From NCBI RefSeq assembly GCF_963853665.1, contig NZ_OY970459.1, positions 2,108,001-2,172,000 of the forward strand: DNA of 64,000 nucleotides. The letters run 5' to 3'. The position numbers and the translations under genes were made by a program. The notes below the pieces were generated by a model, which saw nothing but the letters and a program-made list of their open reading frames with translations, did not search any database and was not told where the DNA came from. This DNA is from Mycobacterium decipiens (GTDB lineage Bacteria > Actinomycetota > Actinomycetes > Mycobacteriales > Mycobacteriaceae). Within the stretch, counting starts at the first letter, position 1. Each line of letters starts with the position of its first letter. Below are positions 62,103-64,000 of the stretch, piece after piece.

Positions 62103-64000
62103 TCAGTTGTCCAGTGCGCGTTCCGCCGCCGCGGCCACGGCCTCGGCGGTGAAGCCGTACTCACGGAACAAGGTCTGGTGGTCCGCGGATTCTCCGTAGT
62201 GCTCGATCGAGACGATCTCGCCGGTGTCGCCGACCAGCTTGTGCCAGCATTGCGCGACGCCGGCCTCGATGGCCACGCGCGCCGACACCGTCGGGGGCAG
62301 CACGGCGTCGCGGTACTCGTACGGCTGGGACTCGAACCACTCAACGCAGGGCATCGACACCACCCGCGCGATGATGTCGTTGTCCGCCAACAACTTCTGG
62401 GCCGCGACCGCAAGCTGCACCTCCGAGCCGGTGCCGATCAGAATGACGTCGGGTTCTTCGCCCGGTTCCAGCTCGCCGCCGTCGTCCAGCACGTAGCCAC
62501 CCCGGGCAACGCCCTCGGCGTTGGTGCCTTCCAGCACCGGGACACCCTGCCGGGTCAGGATCAACCCCACCGGCCCGCTGCCGTTGCCGCGGGCCAGGAT
62601 CGTGCGCCAGGCGTAGGCCGTCTCGTTGGCGTCGGCCGGGCGCACCACCGATAGCCGGGGGATCGCGCGCAGCGCCGAGAGGTGCTCGATCGGCTGATGG
62701 GTCGGGCCGTCCTCACCGAGCCCGATCGAGTCGTGGGTCCACACGTAGATGGGGTCGATGTCCATCAGCGACGCCAGCCGCACCGCCGGGCGCATGTAGT
62801 CGGAGAACTGTAGGAAGGTGCCCCCGTAGGCCCGGGTCGGGCCGTGTAACACGATGCCGGACAGGATGGCGCCCATCGCGTGTTCGCGAACACCGAAGTG
62901 CAGGGTGCGGCCATACCAGTGCGCGTCGTATTCCTTGGTCGAAATCGAGGGCGGGCCAAAGGAGTCGACCCCCTTCATCGTGGTGTTATTGCTGCCCGCC
63001 AGGTCGGCCGAACCACCCCACAACTCAGGCAGTTTCGGTCCTAGCGCGGACAGCACCGCACCTGACGCGGCGCGGGTGGCCAGCGCCTTGGATCCGGGTT
63101 CCCAATGCGGCAAGTCGTCGTCCCAGCCGTCCGGCAGTTGGTGGGCGAGCAACCGGTCCAGCAGCGCCTTGCGGTCGGGTTCGCGCTGCGCCCACGCTTC
63201 GAACTGTGGTTGCCAGCGTTCGTGGGCTTCTTTGCCGCGGGCGACCAATCCGCGGGTGTGGGTGAGGACATCCTCACGGACCTCGAACGTCTTCTCCGGG
63301 TCGAATCCGAGGATCTTCTTGACGGCGGCCACTTCGTCGTCACCGAGGGCGGCACCATGCGCCTTGCCGGTGTCCATCAGGTTCGGCGCGGGATAGCCGA
63401 TGACGGTGCGCAGCGAGATGAACGAGGGCCGATCGGTGACGGCTTTCGCGTTGGCGATGGCCTCCTCGATGCCGACCACGTTCTCGCCGCCCTCCACCTC
63501 CTGCACGTGCCAGCCGTAGGCGCGGTAGCGGGCGGCGGTGTCCTCGCACAGCGCGATGTTGGTGTCGTCCTCGATGGAGATCTGGTTGCGGTCGTAGAAC
63601 ACGATGAGGTTGCCCAGCTGCTGGACCGCGGCCAGCGACGACGCTTCCGAGGTGACGCCTTCCTCGATGTCGCCGTCGGAGGCGATTACATAGATGTAGT
63701 GGTCGAAGGGGCTGGCGCCCGGTTCGGCGTCGGGGTCGAACAACCCGCGCTCGTAGCGCGACGCCATCGCCATCCCGACCGCCGACGCCAGACCCTGGCC
63801 CAGCGGGCCGGTGGTGATCTCGACGCCCCTGGTGTGCCTGAACTCCGGGTGTCCGGGTGTCTTGGATCCCCAGGTGCGCAGCGACTCTATGTCGGACAGT
63901 TCCAGCCCGAAGCCGCCGAGATAGAGCTGGATGTAGAGGGTCAGGCTGCTGTGCCCGGCCGACAGCACGAACCGGTCGCGGCCCAGCCAGTGAGTATCGC
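62103..64000 (-). CDS. tkt: Transketolase, N-terminus beyond the window edge
   Basis: The frame is open to the right edge (reading [19 protein letters not shown]), giving about 632 residues of an expected 700. TPP binding is marked by [21 protein letters not shown] and the NQISIEDDT segment. The C-terminal half contains [19 protein letters not shown] and [20 protein letters not shown], with substrate-binding His residues. It transfers two-carbon units between sugar phosphates. It is first known gene of the minus-strand tkt-tal-zwf2-opcA-pgl operon. Confidence 0.96.
   Translation of the reverse strand, partial: DTHWLGRDRFVLSAGHSSLTLYIQLYLGGFGLELSDIESLRTWGSKTPGHPEFRHTRGVEITTGPLGQGLASAVGMAMASRYERGLFDPDAEPGASPFDHYIYVIASDGDIEEGVTSEASSLAAVQQLGNLIVFYDRNQISIEDDTNIALCEDTAARYRAYGWHVQEVEGGENVVGIEEAIANAKAVTDRPSFISLRTVIGYPAPNLMDTGKAHGAALGDDEVAAVKKILGFDPEKTFEVREDVLTHTRGLVARGKEAHERWQPQFEAWAQREPDRKALLDRLLAHQLPDGWDDDLPHWEPGSKALATRAASGAVLSALGPKLPELWGGSADLAGSNNTTMKGVDSFGPPSISTKEYDAHWYGRTLHFGVREHAMGAILSGIVLHGPTRAYGGTFLQFSDYMRPAVRLASLMDIDPIYVWTHDSIGLGEDGPTHQPIEHLSALRAIPRLSVVRPADANETAYAWRTILARGNGSGPVGLILTRQGVPVLEGTNAEGVARGGYVLDDGGELEPGEEPDVILIGTGSEVQLAVAAQKLLADNDIIARVVSMPCVEWFESQPYEYRDAVLPPTVSARVAIEAGVAQCWHKLVGDTGEIVSIEHYGESADHQTLFREYGFTAEAVAAAAERALDN

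Overview
The window is high-GC mycobacterial chromosome. Gene order and predicted proteins follow the Mycobacterium tuberculosis Rv1393c to Rv1449c segment closely, as I recall that genome. Several blocks differ, so this looks like a slow-growing non-tuberculosis Mycobacterium. I cannot name the species from sequence alone.

Layout. Positions 1-3041: the start of a flavin monooxygenase, cyp132 and its divergent AraC-type regulator. Positions 3192-9620: an accessory island in place of what I remember as a PE_PGRS gene and a toxin-antitoxin pair. It holds a LacI-family regulator and a second, HTH-less copy fused to a PPE N-terminus. It also holds a decayed transposase, PE/PPE/Esx genes of the ESX-3 (PE5-PPE4-EsxG-EsxH) type in several broken or fused versions, and three LacI-type operator-like palindromes. 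Positions 9718-14475: esterases nlhH and lipI, a YhhN membrane protein and priA. Positions 14493-16920: two paralogous methyltransferases around a MarR regulator. Positions 17117-26578: fmt, rsmB, rpe and the riboflavin genes (ribD, ribC, ribA2, ribH), interrupted by the convergent lprG-p55 operon. Positions 26594-28401: three tandem secreted ricin-type lectins where M. tuberculosis has one (Rv1419). Positions 28456-33336: uvrC-rapZ-yvcK-whiA. Positions 33403-43716: a lipid-metabolism block with a WS/DGAT acyltransferase, lipO, fadD12, an acyltransferase, a PucR regulator, a membrane protein and an FAD dehydrogenase. Positions 43774-47901: a repeat-rich secreted protein and the gap-pgk-tpiA glycolytic operon. 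Positions 47917-51661: accessory genes, namely a TetR regulator with a SnoaL-like partner and a double palindrome, a nitrilase-family hydrolase, a P-loop nucleotide-binding protein and an antibiotic-kinase homologue. Positions 51703-64000: secG, ppc, bisC, a small coiled-coil protein, and the pentose phosphate operon tkt-tal-zwf2-opcA-pgl read on the minus strand.

The most unusual part is 3.2-9.6 kb. A LacI regulator sits beside ESX-3-like PE/PPE/Esx genes, and LacI-consensus palindromes (central CG) lie 70-90 bp upstream of both PE genes. Recombination in the same tract has made two fusions: PPE N-terminus to LacI ligand domain, and PPE N-terminus to EsxG C-terminus. The EsxH-like gene and one full PPE gene remain intact. 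Comparisons with M. tuberculosis are from memory, not from a search.
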